Shown here in pieces: positions 6,001-11,135 of a stretch of DNA of 11,409 bases (the stretch's first letter is position 1; every line of letters starts with the position of its first letter). The translations under genes and the position numbers were made by a program. This DNA comes from Phoronis pallida (Eukaryota; Phoronida; Phoronidae), in the NCBI GenBank assembly GCA_028565715.1, contig JAOXYC010207795.1, forward strand, positions 1 to 11,409, written 5' to 3'. The notes beneath the pieces were generated by a model, which worked only from the letters and a program-made list of their open reading frames with translations, was not told the DNA's origin and ran no database searches.

Positions 6001-8628
6001 ATTTTCCCAGGGACCCAACATAAAACATTTACAACAACTTAAAACTGTTATAGTTTGGTCTCCAGTCATATGTTCTGATACCATTTCGGTCCTTAACACC
6101 ATTGTCTGAGGGTTTTTCACTTTCCCAAAAAGGAAGCACACTTGAGAAATTTTGTCATATGAGCACTTTTAAAATCTATAAAAATAATTTGATTAATCCT
6201 ATTGCAGAACTGATCTAAATCAACGCTCGATTGTAAAAACAATTAAATTGTTAATAAAAATGCCTCAGGTTCCAAAATGGTCCATTCGCAATTGATTTTG
6301 GAATTTTTTAGGACAAAACTACAGCACCATCAAGCAGTGTTAAAAGAGCTAGAATCTGAGCAGGATACTAACGCTAAGTATGCTAACATTATCCGAGACA
6401 TGGAACAGGAACGTTCCAGTCTCATCTCATCGGAACAGGAACTGATGGAACGGACTTCAAAGTTGAAAAACATGGTAGAAGTTTTCCAAGATGAGGTATG
6501 ACAGTTGCTGAAAATGATTTTACTCTCTACTGACTATTTGTTGTTGGCTCTTTTGGGTGTAGGATGCCTTTTTAGTCAGCTAAGAAATGTGCTCTGTTGC
6601 GTTTTTGCCACATGCCCACAGAAAATAAAATAAGATATTTAAGGGTCTTAAATTAAAATTCCACGACAAAACTTCTTTTTATGTCCCTCTTTCTGAATAG
6701 GTGACCATTTTCAAAAAGGGCACAAACCCAATAACATCTTAAAGAAAATCTCAGAATATGAATTGAAAAATGTATACTCTTCAGATGAATAAGAAATTTA
6801 CTTTCACAATTCCATCCGAGTCTGACTGATTTTTCAAAACAATGAATTCATTTATTGAAAGATACTAGCGCCTCAAGTTTTCATCAACTTTGTGTTATAA
6901 TTCCAGGTGAAAGCTGCCAGAGACAAGGTGTCAAAGATAGAGCTATCCAGTGACAAGGAGTTAGCCCAGCACAGGGCAGCATGGCAGGAGGAGAGACAAG
7001 AGATGCAGAGAAGGGTTGATGAACTCGACCTGGCTATGTCAGCTTCACATGATAAGATAGGAAAACTAGAAACTGACAGGAGAAAGGTATTGACAGATTT
7101 AGCCCTGCTACCTCTGGTTTTAGCCAGTTGCTGAAAATCTTTGCCTTGGCTGTAGTCTTATTTGTGTTTATTGAAAAAATTGAAAAGGCAGACAAATTGG
7201 TAACTTTCTACTAATATTAACACCTTCTACCAAGGTTCTTCTGGTTTCTGTGCAATGTGTAATGCTATGCGACCAGTATATTAACAAGATGATGTAAATC
7301 TGGCGAGTATTCGAGGTTGGAATCAACTTTTTGATTTCATGATTCCATCATCATTTTTCACAAGTGTTATACCATTGTTTTGAAGCCAAAATCCTTGGTC
7401 TTTGCTTGTTGTTATTTTATTTGTGTCTTTAAGCATCAATTTGTTGAACACAAAGCAAATTGGAATGGTAGTTTGAAGCAATTCACTCTGAATTCCATAT
7501 TTTTCTTAATTTCAGCTCAAGAAACAGTGTCAGTCAGCAATAAACAAGTTAAAAAATAAATGTGAACTTTTAAAGGCGAAGTGTGAAGAGTTGACAGTAG
7601 AAAATCAGGTTTTATTGTAAGTATACATATTTTGAAAAAGTCATTCACTGTACACACCCTGGTATAAGCCTATAGATTGGGTATTCCATGCACATAATTC
7701 ACATTTTGTCAAAACAGGGGATGGGCTTATAAATGAGAGTGGGCTTATACCCTTGTGTGTACACTGGATTATGTTTTTTACAAGTTTAGACAAAATTCAT
7801 CATCAAATTGCAGAATATATACAAGAGAATATTCTCCCTTTTGAAAACTATCTGACAAACAACTTTTGCAAATCACAAAACAAAACAATCCGTTTTATTT
7901 TTCTCTCTCAGAAAAAGAGTTCCAGGTGACGTGCACAATCAATTTAGGAAAAGGTTGCAAGATATGATGAAGAAACACAGCGAATTCCGCAACATCCTCG
8001 GCACTAGTAACATGAGCTTCGTCCCCGTTGGTGATAAGACGTTTGCCACGATGCCCATTGGAGATCCAACCCTTCCAATTATGAGTTTTATTGACCAGGT
8101 ATTTGGATTGTAGTCTCTTGAGGAGTTACTGGATATCTGGACACTCAAATTTGTTTCAAATGCCCAAATTTATGACACATTTTATCATAGTGTGTTGCTA
8201 GGTGCAAATGATAATTTTGGAAATATTTTTGATCACACAACTCATATCACATTGTTTATTGATTTCATAGACTCGGAAGACCAACCCATTGATATCTTTT
8301 AAAGAGAGTTTTTTTGTTTTAGATAGTATATGATGAAAATTATTATGGAAATTGTAAGTGTCTATAGCAACTTTGGTGTAATGATGATTGGAATGATAAA
8401 CTTCTCAAAGTCTCATCTATTTATTATCAACCTTGACAAATGCTTTATGGTGACTCGTTTTCCAATAACAGGAAACAATCCATAAACGTGAACTGGAGCA
8501 AATCAAAGAGAGGCTAGACCTACTTGATGAGAATCAGCAACAACAGATGGATGAATTCCATACAGTAGCAACAAGCACACGCAAACCTATGTCAGATGTA
8601 GAATTCCACATGACGGAGAAAGGCGATG
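8..8628 (+). CDS. CEP83: CEP83 (CCDC41) orthologue, 15-exon coding region
   Basis: Centriolar distal appendage protein. In vertebrates CEP83 sits at the root of the distal appendages, recruits the other appendage proteins (CEP89, SCLT1, FBF1, CEP164) and is needed for docking the mother centriole to membrane in ciliogenesis; human mutations cause nephronophthisis. I joined 15 exons at GT/AG sites with matching phases, giving about 719 residues, close to the human length. Almost the whole protein is heptad-rich coiled coil. Segments matching the human protein as I know it include NYQTLKLEHSRLQ near residue 50, YNKLRYEYSFMKSEFEHQ near 150, GEKDRECMKKIQAVREEEWQ near 375, and EELTVENQVL followed by RKRLQDMMKKHSEFRN near 600-640. 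The start at 8 has a good context (AAAATGG); an in-frame ATG at 1050 is the alternative. The 3' end beyond 8628 is uncertain. Identity is confident; the outermost ends are less so. Confidence 0.9.
200..314. repeat. Foldback with 24-base arms, intron 1
   Basis: Arm 200-224 (containing AATTGTGCAGTATC) and arm 291-314 are reverse complements over a perfect 14-base core plus weaker flanks. They enclose about 66 bases. It abuts the minus-strand SINE and may be its 3' part or a separate small foldback insertion. Confidence 0.6.
311..620 (-). mobile_element. tRNA-derived SINE (minus strand)
   Basis: Read on the minus strand from about 620 there is a tRNA-like head. A pol III A box, TGGCTGAATGG, lies at 610-600 and a B box, GGTTCGATTCC, at 567-557, about 32 bases apart as in tRNA genes. 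The AATGGATAGCGC run after the A box resembles arginine-tRNA-type heads. A non-tRNA body follows down to at least 311 and possibly to about 110, since the sequence continues with no clear boundary. The tRNA cannot be functional: the acceptor arm is unpaired and no CCA-side stem closes. I do not recognise the exact family. The head is confident; the 3' boundary is not. Confidence 0.75.
1044..1207 (+). CDS. CEP83: CEP83 exon 2
   Basis: Residues 7-61. The acceptor is CTGCTTTAG|A and the donor AAG|GTAAAT, ending in phase 2. A Gly/Ser-rich, non-coiled start (AGTDPGLLSGG) leads into the first coiled coil with ELQKLLADEKMRCQQHKTNYQ, written here as ELQKLLADEK then MRCQQHKTNYQ. This matches the human N-terminal block around [20 protein letters not shown] and is one of the clearest identity markers. 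Confidence 0.88.
1208..1789 (+). other. CEP83 intron 2, no feature seen
   Basis: 582 bases of AT-rich sequence with T and A runs. I find no reading frame of note, repeat boundary or RNA-like element. Donor GTAAAT, acceptor TTTTCTAG. Confidence 0.7.
1790..1940 (+). CDS. CEP83: CEP83 exon 3
   Basis: Residues 61-111. The acceptor is TTTTCTAG|A and the donor ACACAG|GTTTGT, ending in phase 0. Encodes heptad-rich sequence starting (R)LQEEYLKMQQDLRNTIDEF. It aligns with the human stretch LQNEHVKLQNELKHLFNE by position and pattern. Confidence 0.88.
1941..2339 (+). other. CEP83 intron 3, no feature seen
   Basis: 399 bases. The last 324 lack stops in the frame of exon 4, but the predicted residues are Phe/Leu/Cys-rich with no family resemblance, so this is read as chance openness. 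No repeat or RNA element found. Confidence 0.65.
2340..2564 (+). CDS. CEP83: CEP83 exon 4 (most conserved block)
   Basis: Residues 112-186. The acceptor is CATTTACAG|A and the donor GCAGAG|GTATGT, in phase 0 at both ends, so skipping it would keep the frame. Encodes IVDPRKLEVMKIEMLTEVEK and then YNKLRYEYSFMKSEFEHQQ, the strongest match to human CEP83 (LTPQKLELLRAQIQQELE; YNKLRYEHTFLKSEFEHQ). The frame is also open for about 320 bases upstream through intron 3, but that part looks non-coding. Confidence 0.92.
2565..2986 (+). other. CEP83 intron 4, with a repeat fragment
   Basis: 422 bases. The segment near 2608-2720 resembles part of the intron 1 SINE body. The rest shows nothing recognisable. 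Confidence 0.6.
2608..2720 (-). repeat. Diverged fragment related to the intron 1 SINE
   Basis: Positions 2610-2634 match 318-342 in intron 1 at 21 of 25 bases, sharing the block ACGCAAGAAT/CCGCAAGAAT and the preceding GGGT.TGTT.TCC. Weaker similarity seems to continue to about 2720. There is no tRNA head, so it would be a 5'-truncated or decayed copy of the same family. The end is approximate. Confidence 0.45.
2987..3110 (+). CDS. CEP83: CEP83 exon 5
   Basis: Residues 187-228. The acceptor is ATTTTGCAG|G and the donor TCAAAG|GTCAGT, ending in phase 1. Encodes VTNLRQERESLIQKVQAENS and a charged coiled-coil stretch ending LNLKVKG across the junction, matching human LCQKLKG. Confidence 0.87.
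3111..3476 (+). other. CEP83 intron 5, no feature seen
   Basis: 366 bases, donor GTCAGT, acceptor TTTTCTTAG. Near the end the phrase AGTATCTTCTCAATT occurs twice in tandem (about 3438-3470), partly overlapping the polypyrimidine tract. Nothing else is visible. Confidence 0.6.
3477..3601 (+). CDS. CEP83: CEP83 exon 6
   Basis: Residues 228-269. The acceptor is TTTTCTTAG|G and the donor TTGGAG|GTAGAT, ending in phase 0. Encodes LLTELEEIRAQREHLGLQ and RIQQKQIAEHHANIRGLE, matching the human run [20 protein letters not shown] in spacing and key residues (RIQ, Q.AE, R.LE). Confidence 0.9.
3602..4117 (+). other. CEP83 intron 6, with a SINE tail
   Basis: 516 bases. The first 225 are plain AT-rich sequence. 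The remainder is mostly a truncated short interspersed element ending in an (ATT)n run. Confidence 0.7.
3828..4056 (+). mobile_element. 5'-truncated SINE with GCGCTATATAA tail and (ATT)n
   Basis: Contains CTCTCCACCCAGGTGTAGAAATGGGTACC near 3859-3887 (described here by its parts CTCTCCACCCAGG and AAATGGGTACC). Near the end come TTGTAAAGCGCTTTG and AAGCGCTATATAAGC, then an (ATT)n run to about 4056. From memory, this GCGCTTTG...GCGCTATATAA plus microsatellite end is a widespread 3' tail of SINE and L2-like elements in marine invertebrates and fishes. No tRNA, 5S or 7SL head is seen, so the copy is headless. The 5' limit is estimated. Confidence 0.65.
4118..4269 (+). CDS. CEP83: CEP83 exon 7
   Basis: Residues 270-320. 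The acceptor is TTTGTTCAG|A and the donor GCACAG|GTAATA, ending in phase 2. Encodes TEKDTLKSHCSHLQEEMNSL and ELEREITTLSNRNEELEHR. The REITTLSNRNEEL part parallels human REINTLSSKVKEL. Confidence 0.89.
4270..4904 (+). other. CEP83 intron 7, with a large foldback
   Basis: 635 bases. The central third is a foldback element (4550-4765). The flanks are AT-rich without recognisable features. Donor GTAATA, acceptor TCATTTCAG. Confidence 0.7.
4550..4765. repeat. Foldback element with 60-base arms (MITE-like)
   Basis: Arm 4550-4609 and arm 4706-4765 are reverse complements with only a few mismatches. The shared core reads CTCCTTGTTGGTGAGGATCT and continues through GGGGTCAAAATTCAAATC. The loop is about 96 bases. 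The arms are far longer and purer than chance allows and no reading frame lies inside, so this fits a non-autonomous foldback or MITE-type insertion. I see no obvious target-site duplication. Confidence 0.75.
4905..4999 (+). CDS. CEP83: CEP83 exon 8
   Basis: Residues 320-352. The acceptor is TCATTTCAG|A and the donor TTGAAG|GTACAA, ending in phase 1. Encodes SKVDLTNVKMEMVRKCGDVE and RERDHMSNQIE, corresponding to human [20 protein letters not shown] followed by RERNKIQSEL. It is the shortest internal exon. Confidence 0.88.
5000..5415 (+). other. CEP83 intron 8, no feature seen
   Basis: 416 bases, donor GTACAA, acceptor CAATTTCAG. Apart from a short hairpin at 5149-5164 I see nothing that stands out. 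Confidence 0.65.
5416..5560 (+). CDS. CEP83: CEP83 exon 9
   Basis: Residues 352-400. The acceptor is CAATTTCAG|A and the donor ATGAGAG|GTACTT, ending in phase 2. Encodes DLLSKLEVCKHTEEQLLQKV and GEKDRECMKKIQAVREEEWQ. The second part is a near match to human [20 protein letters not shown], one of the most diagnostic stretches of the family. Confidence 0.91.
5781..5930 (+). CDS. CEP83: CEP83 exon 10
   Basis: Residues 400-450. The acceptor is GTATTTCCAG|A and the donor ATATGAG|GTTTGA, ending in phase 2. Encodes LELESRLQELERQKIDSESQ and EEYEAKLKDAQTVRENAEKE, matching human LELENRLADLEKMKVE and DQYEEKLRASQMAEE. Confidence 0.88.
5931..6311 (+). other. CEP83 intron 10, no feature seen
   Basis: 381 bases, donor GTTTGA, acceptor TTTTTTAG. 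AT-rich; no repeat, RNA or coding signal recognised. Confidence 0.65.
6312..6495 (+). CDS. CEP83: CEP83 exon 11
   Basis: Residues 450-511. The acceptor is GAATTTTTTAG|G and the donor GATGAG|GTATGA, ending in phase 0. Encodes TKLQHHQAVLKELESEQDTN and ELMERTSKLKNMVEVFQDE. The latter matches human SNQMLKEMVERLKQE in register. Confidence 0.87.
6496..6906 (+). other. CEP83 intron 11, no feature seen
   Basis: 411 bases, donor GTATGA, acceptor AATTCCAG. No structure recognised. Confidence 0.65.
6907..7086 (+). CDS. CEP83: CEP83 exon 12
   Basis: Residues 512-571, exactly 60 codons in phase 0 at both ends, so it could be skipped without a frameshift. The acceptor is AATTCCAG|G and the donor AGAAAG|GTATTG. 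Encodes VKAARDKVSKIELSSDKELA and WQEERQEMQRRVDELDLAMS. It corresponds to the human stretch containing KQIQWLEEKHKLHERI. Confidence 0.87.
7087..7515 (+). other. CEP83 intron 12, no clear feature
   Basis: 429 bases, donor GTATTG, acceptor TAATTTCAG. The segments near 7141-7195 and 7395-7465 share loosely similar phrases (TTATTTGTGT, CAAATTGG), which may be an old internal duplication or chance in T-rich DNA. Confidence 0.55.
7516..7616 (+). CDS. CEP83: CEP83 exon 13
   Basis: Residues 572-605. The acceptor is TAATTTCAG|C and the donor TTATT|GTAAGT, ending in phase 2. Encodes LKKQCQSAINKLKNKCELLK and AKCEELTVENQVLL. The end closely matches human AKKEELETENQVLN. Confidence 0.9.
7646..7766. repeat. 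Foldback with TGTACACAC/GGTATAAGCC arms, intron 13
   Basis: Arm 7646-7670 and arm 7742-7766 are reverse complements over about 25 bases, interrupted by a 3-base mismatch (blocks TGTACACAC and GGTATAAGCC). The 9-mer GGGCTTATA also occurs as a direct repeat at 7723 and 7741. It looks like a small foldback insertion; intron 13 (7617-7911) holds nothing else. Confidence 0.6.
7912..8098 (+). CDS. CEP83: CEP83 exon 14
   Basis: Residues 605-667. The acceptor is TCTCTCTCAG|A and the donor GACCAG|GTATTT, ending in phase 0. First comes RKRLQDMMKKHSEFRNILG, matching human QKRLKDIQRRHNEFRSLIL. A non-coiled Pro/Met/Phe-rich linker follows (FVPVGDKTFATMPIGDPTLP), in the place where human CEP83 also breaks its coil with a Pro/Met-rich segment. 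Confidence 0.9.
8099..8471 (+). other. CEP83 intron 14, no feature seen
   Basis: 373 bases, donor GTATTT, acceptor CAATAACAG. AT-rich with no recognisable element. Confidence 0.65.
8472..8628 (+). CDS. CEP83: CEP83 exon 15 (last well-supported coding exon)
   Basis: Starts at residue 668, after the acceptor CAATAACAG|G. Encodes ETIHKRELEQIKERLDLLDE and NQQQQMDEF, matching the human C-terminal coil HQRELSLLRKRLEELE with QRKQLEEL. About two dozen polar residues with no human counterpart follow. A moderate donor, GATG|GTGATT, lies at 8628/8629 in phase 1. Without splicing the frame runs to a TGA at 8766-8768, but those added residues are T-rich, hydrophobic and look intronic. The acceptors at 8801, 8987 and 9899 would each give a short tail and a stop. 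Exon identity is good; its 3' boundary is not settled. Confidence 0.7.
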
Positions 8629-9183
8629 GTGATTGTCTCAATTATAATATGTGGTTTTTGTTGTGTTTTACTAAAATGTCTGCTTGCATGTTTCCTATCT
8701 TCTTCAACAGGAGTTTTTCTCTGCTTTTAGTTCCTATTTTTCAGTTTCTTCTTTTGCATGTTGTTTGAATTTAATTGTTCTGCTCTGAACTTTAATTTCA
8801 GTATTCTACAAGTCATTGTCTGCATGTTTCTCCTATATAACTCTATTTGCAACTATATAAATGCTTTACTTCTTCGTGTGATACGTAATGCTTATTTTAT
8901 TGTTGCTTAACCTCTTTCTGTCTAGTTGTGCTTGTAGTGAATGCTTTGTTTCTATGTGTTATTTGTAACTTGTTACTAAGTTTTCAGATTGCTGCATAAG
9001 TCTCTAGGATTTCATGTCCTCTTCTCATGCTCCAGCATCTAATGCTTAGACTTTGTGTGTAGCATTATGTACCAATTTCCTTAACCTAAGTGTGAACCTT
9101 AGTGACTGGGAGTCAGTTTTCATGACGTGCAAAAAATACTGTTTATTTTTTACCCACAAAAGTATATTATTTTCTGACAGGTG

Positions 9184-9225
9184 AATAAATTTGAAATCTA
9201 TTGGTTACCTTTAAGATAAAATAAA
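9184..9225 (+). terminator. Candidate polyadenylation signals (AATAAA x2)
   Basis: AATAAA occurs at 9184-9189 and again at 9220-9225, about 0.55 kb after the last well-supported CEP83 exon. Either could end the CEP83 transcript. In AT-rich DNA the hexamer is common, so this is only suggestive. Confidence 0.4.
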
Positions 9226-9328
9226 TGATTTTGGTCATGTGACCAACCTTTTTACTAAAAAAAATCAATTTATATTTTAAACAAGGATTTCAGGAACAAT
9301 ACATACTATATGGGCATGGTTTCTATTT

Positions 9329-9482
9329 CAAGGGAAACGGGTCTCAAAATTTTGCTAATTATTTTAGTTTTTAAAAAACTAAAATGTTCTTAAATTTTGT
9401 TTTTTATGAAAGTCTTCATTTTTGAAGCTTTATAGCTCAGCAATGGAGGGGTGAATAAAAAATCTGAGACCAGTTTCCCTTG
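9329..9482. repeat. Short foldback, CAAGGGAAAC arms
   Basis: Arm 9329-9346 and arm 9465-9482 are reverse complements at 17 of 18 positions (CAAGGGAAAC then GGTCTCA). They are separated by about 118 bases that include the nested palindrome ATTTTAGTTTTTAAAAAACT and following bases near 9362-9386. Probably the ends or core of a small repeat; no target duplication identified. Confidence 0.5.
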
Positions 9483-9837
9483 TACTAAGGCTAAAAATTA
9501 TATCTTTAAATTTTCATGAAGATTCAACCACTCATGGCGGTGAAATCTATGTTCGAAAGTGCCAAAAATAGCAAAAATGGCAACGTTCACACTTATGTTA
9601 AAGTTTATTTCAATATTTCTGAAATAACCCTGTGACTTTCAACATTGGTTGTCTATGTGTTTAAATCATCATTTCTCACATTAAGTGAGCTGATACTGTT
9701 CACCAAAAAGATGTGTCGTGCTTTATAGATTAAAAGCTATCAGAAAATGCAAAGAACGTTGACTTGCTTCACTCAATGAAAAGTTAAAGGCATAAAAATG
9801 TAATTATAAAGTAACTGTTGAGGTTTCGTGCTCTACA

Positions 9838-10725
9838 ATGCAAAAGTTGAGAAACATTTTATTCATCCAATTTGTAACTTGTTACATTGTTTTTTCCAGG
9901 ATCAAGGTGAGTGCTGCTCTACGTGTCATAACTCATCGATCAGCTAGCTCCAGACGTCGTTTCATCCAGCAAGTGGCATCTAAAGTTATCCCACAAACTT
10001 ATCTAAGTAAGAGAAATACCAAAATCATCCCGGAGACAACATATCTTAAGGAGACCAAGTCGAGTTTGAAAGAGAAAAAGTCTAATGTGGATGTAGATGG
10101 GACAGCACAAACTCTGAAAGATTTGAGCCCGCTTGAGGATTACGTAAATGAGCTTGAGGATAATCTGTTGGTTGTTCATGGAATTTTGCCAAATCAAGAT
10201 GGTGGAAGTGCCACGGAAAATTTTATAGTTAATGAATATGATTATTACGACAATGATGTTGGAAAGTCTGGTGTGCGATATGTTACTAGCAGTGGGGGTG
10301 AAATTGACATGGAAAACCTTGTAATGTTAGATAACCAGCGCAAAGTGAAACTCTCCTCATCAGATAGCGCAAAGAAAGTTACGTTGGATGATGCTGCAAA
10401 CCAGGTGAAACTCGGGTCTTCGGACAGCTTTAAGAAATATTGTAGAGAAAACGACAAGGATTTGTTGGTGAAAGTTCTTAGTTTGTCTCCAGAAACGGCT
10501 CTCAAACAAATCCGCAGGCGTAAGTTAAACGCTAAACAGGCCGTGGCTGTTGATGATAGAAATGCGGCCACAACAAGCCATAGTGAGAGGCGGGTGGAAG
10601 TTTTGCCCGCTCACGTCACGAGAAACGTTACCCATAGTTTGAGCGATGCCACAGTGACAATCTTACCTATGGATTGGGACCTTCATAGACCTCATATTAC
10701 ACAGGGTAAACATAGTCGGGCTTAA
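9838..10725 (+). CDS. Unidentified 295-residue protein, possibly secreted
   Basis: I do not recognise the family. The frame is open for 295 codons from ATG 9838 to TAA at 10723-10725, long for this AT-rich DNA, with varied composition. Residues 7-20 (ILFIQFVTCYIVFS) are hydrophobic and VSA|A near residue 26 could be a signal-peptidase site; a type II anchor is the alternative. The rest is hydrophilic and has one cysteine (C202), an N-glycosylation motif (NVT, 263-265), an acidic tyrosine cluster EYDYYDND (133-140) suited to tyrosine sulfation, basic clusters RRR (39-41) and RRRK (226-229), and a repeat VKL-SSDS-KK at 170-180 and 190-200. A strong acceptor (TTGTTTTTTCCAG|G) ends at 9899, so the first 20 residues could instead be intron and the frame a 3' exon. 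A possible donor at 10705/10706 could extend it. Reality of the coding region is likely; the start is uncertain. Confidence 0.6.
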   Translation: MQKLRNILFIQFVTCYIVFSRIKVSAALRVITHRSASSRRRFIQQVASKVIPQTYLSKRNTKIIPETTYLKETKSSLKEKKSNVDVDGTAQTLKDLSPLEDYVNELEDNLLVVHGILPNQDGGSATENFIVNEYDYYDNDVGKSGVRYVTSSGGEIDMENLVMLDNQRKVKLSSSDSAKKVTLDDAANQVKLGSSDSFKKYCRENDKDLLVKVLSLSPETALKQIRRRKLNAKQAVAVDDRNAATTSHSERRVEVLPAHVTRNVTHSLSDATVTILPMDWDLHRPHITQGKHSRA

Positions 10726-10898
10726 GTTGGAGACTTTTTGGAATCACCCTTGAATATGAGATTGCTCATTGAATATCCTTAAATTTCAACTTCAAACTTT
10801 TTTGTAATCAACAGTAAGATAGATTGTTGAATAAATAGGTTTTACTCTGTACTGATGTATTAAGACAGATTGACCAAAATGATATACCAAAATATTCT
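10726..10898 (+). other. 3' flank of the 295-codon frame
   Basis: AT-rich sequence between the stop codon and the palindrome, with one good polyadenylation hexamer and the left copy of a 12-base direct repeat (10888-10899). Probably 3' UTR followed by intergenic DNA. Confidence 0.5.
10830..10835 (+). terminator. Candidate polyadenylation signal (AATAAA)
   Basis: AATAAA about 105 bases after the TAA of the 295-codon frame, with a T-rich stretch downstream. Its position supports that frame being a genuine last exon or a single-exon gene. Confidence 0.5.
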
Positions 10899-11135
10899 GA
10901 TATAATAAAATATATAAAACTTCACGAGCATGTCGGTATAAAATGTAGATTTTATTGTACGTTACGAGATGACAAGCGTCTCTTCATCAGCAAGGTAAAT
11001 GAAATGAAATATACAGAACACACACTTCATTTCATTTATCTTGCTGATGAAGAGACGCTTGTCATCTTGAAACGTACAATGAAATCTACATTTTATACCG
11101 ACATGATCATGAAGTTTTATATATCCTATTATATC
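10899..11135. mobile_element. 237-bp near-perfect palindrome, likely retroelement-derived
   Basis: Arm 10899-11008 and arm 11026-11135 are reverse complements over about 110 bases with roughly 8 differences. They are joined by a loop of about 17 bases. Each arm, read outward from the centre, carries CTGATGA (11044-11050 on plus; 10990-10984 on minus), then a short hairpin, then GAAAC (right arm) or GTAAC (left arm). From memory, hammerhead motifs of this CTGATGA-stem-GAAA type sit in the terminal repeats of Penelope-like elements. A perfect 12-base direct repeat, CAAAATATTCTG, flanks the structure at 10888-10899 and 11171-11182 and may be a target-site duplication. The palindrome is certain; the element class is inference. 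Confidence 0.7.
11044..11073 (+). ncRNA. Hammerhead-ribozyme-like core, right arm
   Basis: CTGATGA at 11044-11050 is followed by a stem II candidate: GAC 11054-11056 pairs GTC 11061-11063 around loop GCTT, and AGA 11051-11053 pairs TCT 11065-11067 with A11064 bulged. GAAAC comes next at 11069-11073. This is the conserved order of a hammerhead core. I could not identify a convincing stem III with a cleavage triplet or a closing stem I, so activity is doubtful and this is probably a decayed or partial motif. Confidence 0.4.

Larger units (their letters stand above)
8629..9837 (+). other. CEP83 3' region and intergenic or intron sequence
   Basis: About 1.2 kb without a supported coding region. 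T-rich sequence carries several candidate 3' splice sites: TTTAATTTCAG ending at 8801, and TACTAAGTTTTCAG ending at 8987 with a textbook branch-point-like TACTAAG. Polyadenylation signals lie near 9184 and 9220, and a foldback at 9329-9482. It probably holds the CEP83 terminal exon and 3' UTR, but which acceptor is used cannot be decided from sequence alone. Confidence 0.55.

Noticed and set aside
5752-6042. A 96-codon plus-strand frame around exon 10
   Set aside because: Coding signal is confined to 5781-5930; the rest reads into introns.
7141-7465. Possible tandem duplication within intron 12
   Set aside because: Shared phrases are short and T-rich; no continuous alignment could be drawn by eye.
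8629-8768. CEP83 ending at the TGA at 8766-8768 by read-through
   Set aside because: The added residues are Phe/Leu-rich, translated from a T-rich tract, and unlike the hydrophilic coil before them. Kept as an alternative but not preferred.
10245-10571. A 108-codon minus-strand frame opposite the 295-codon frame
   Set aside because: Antisense shadow of the longer plus-strand frame, with no start context or family resemblance.
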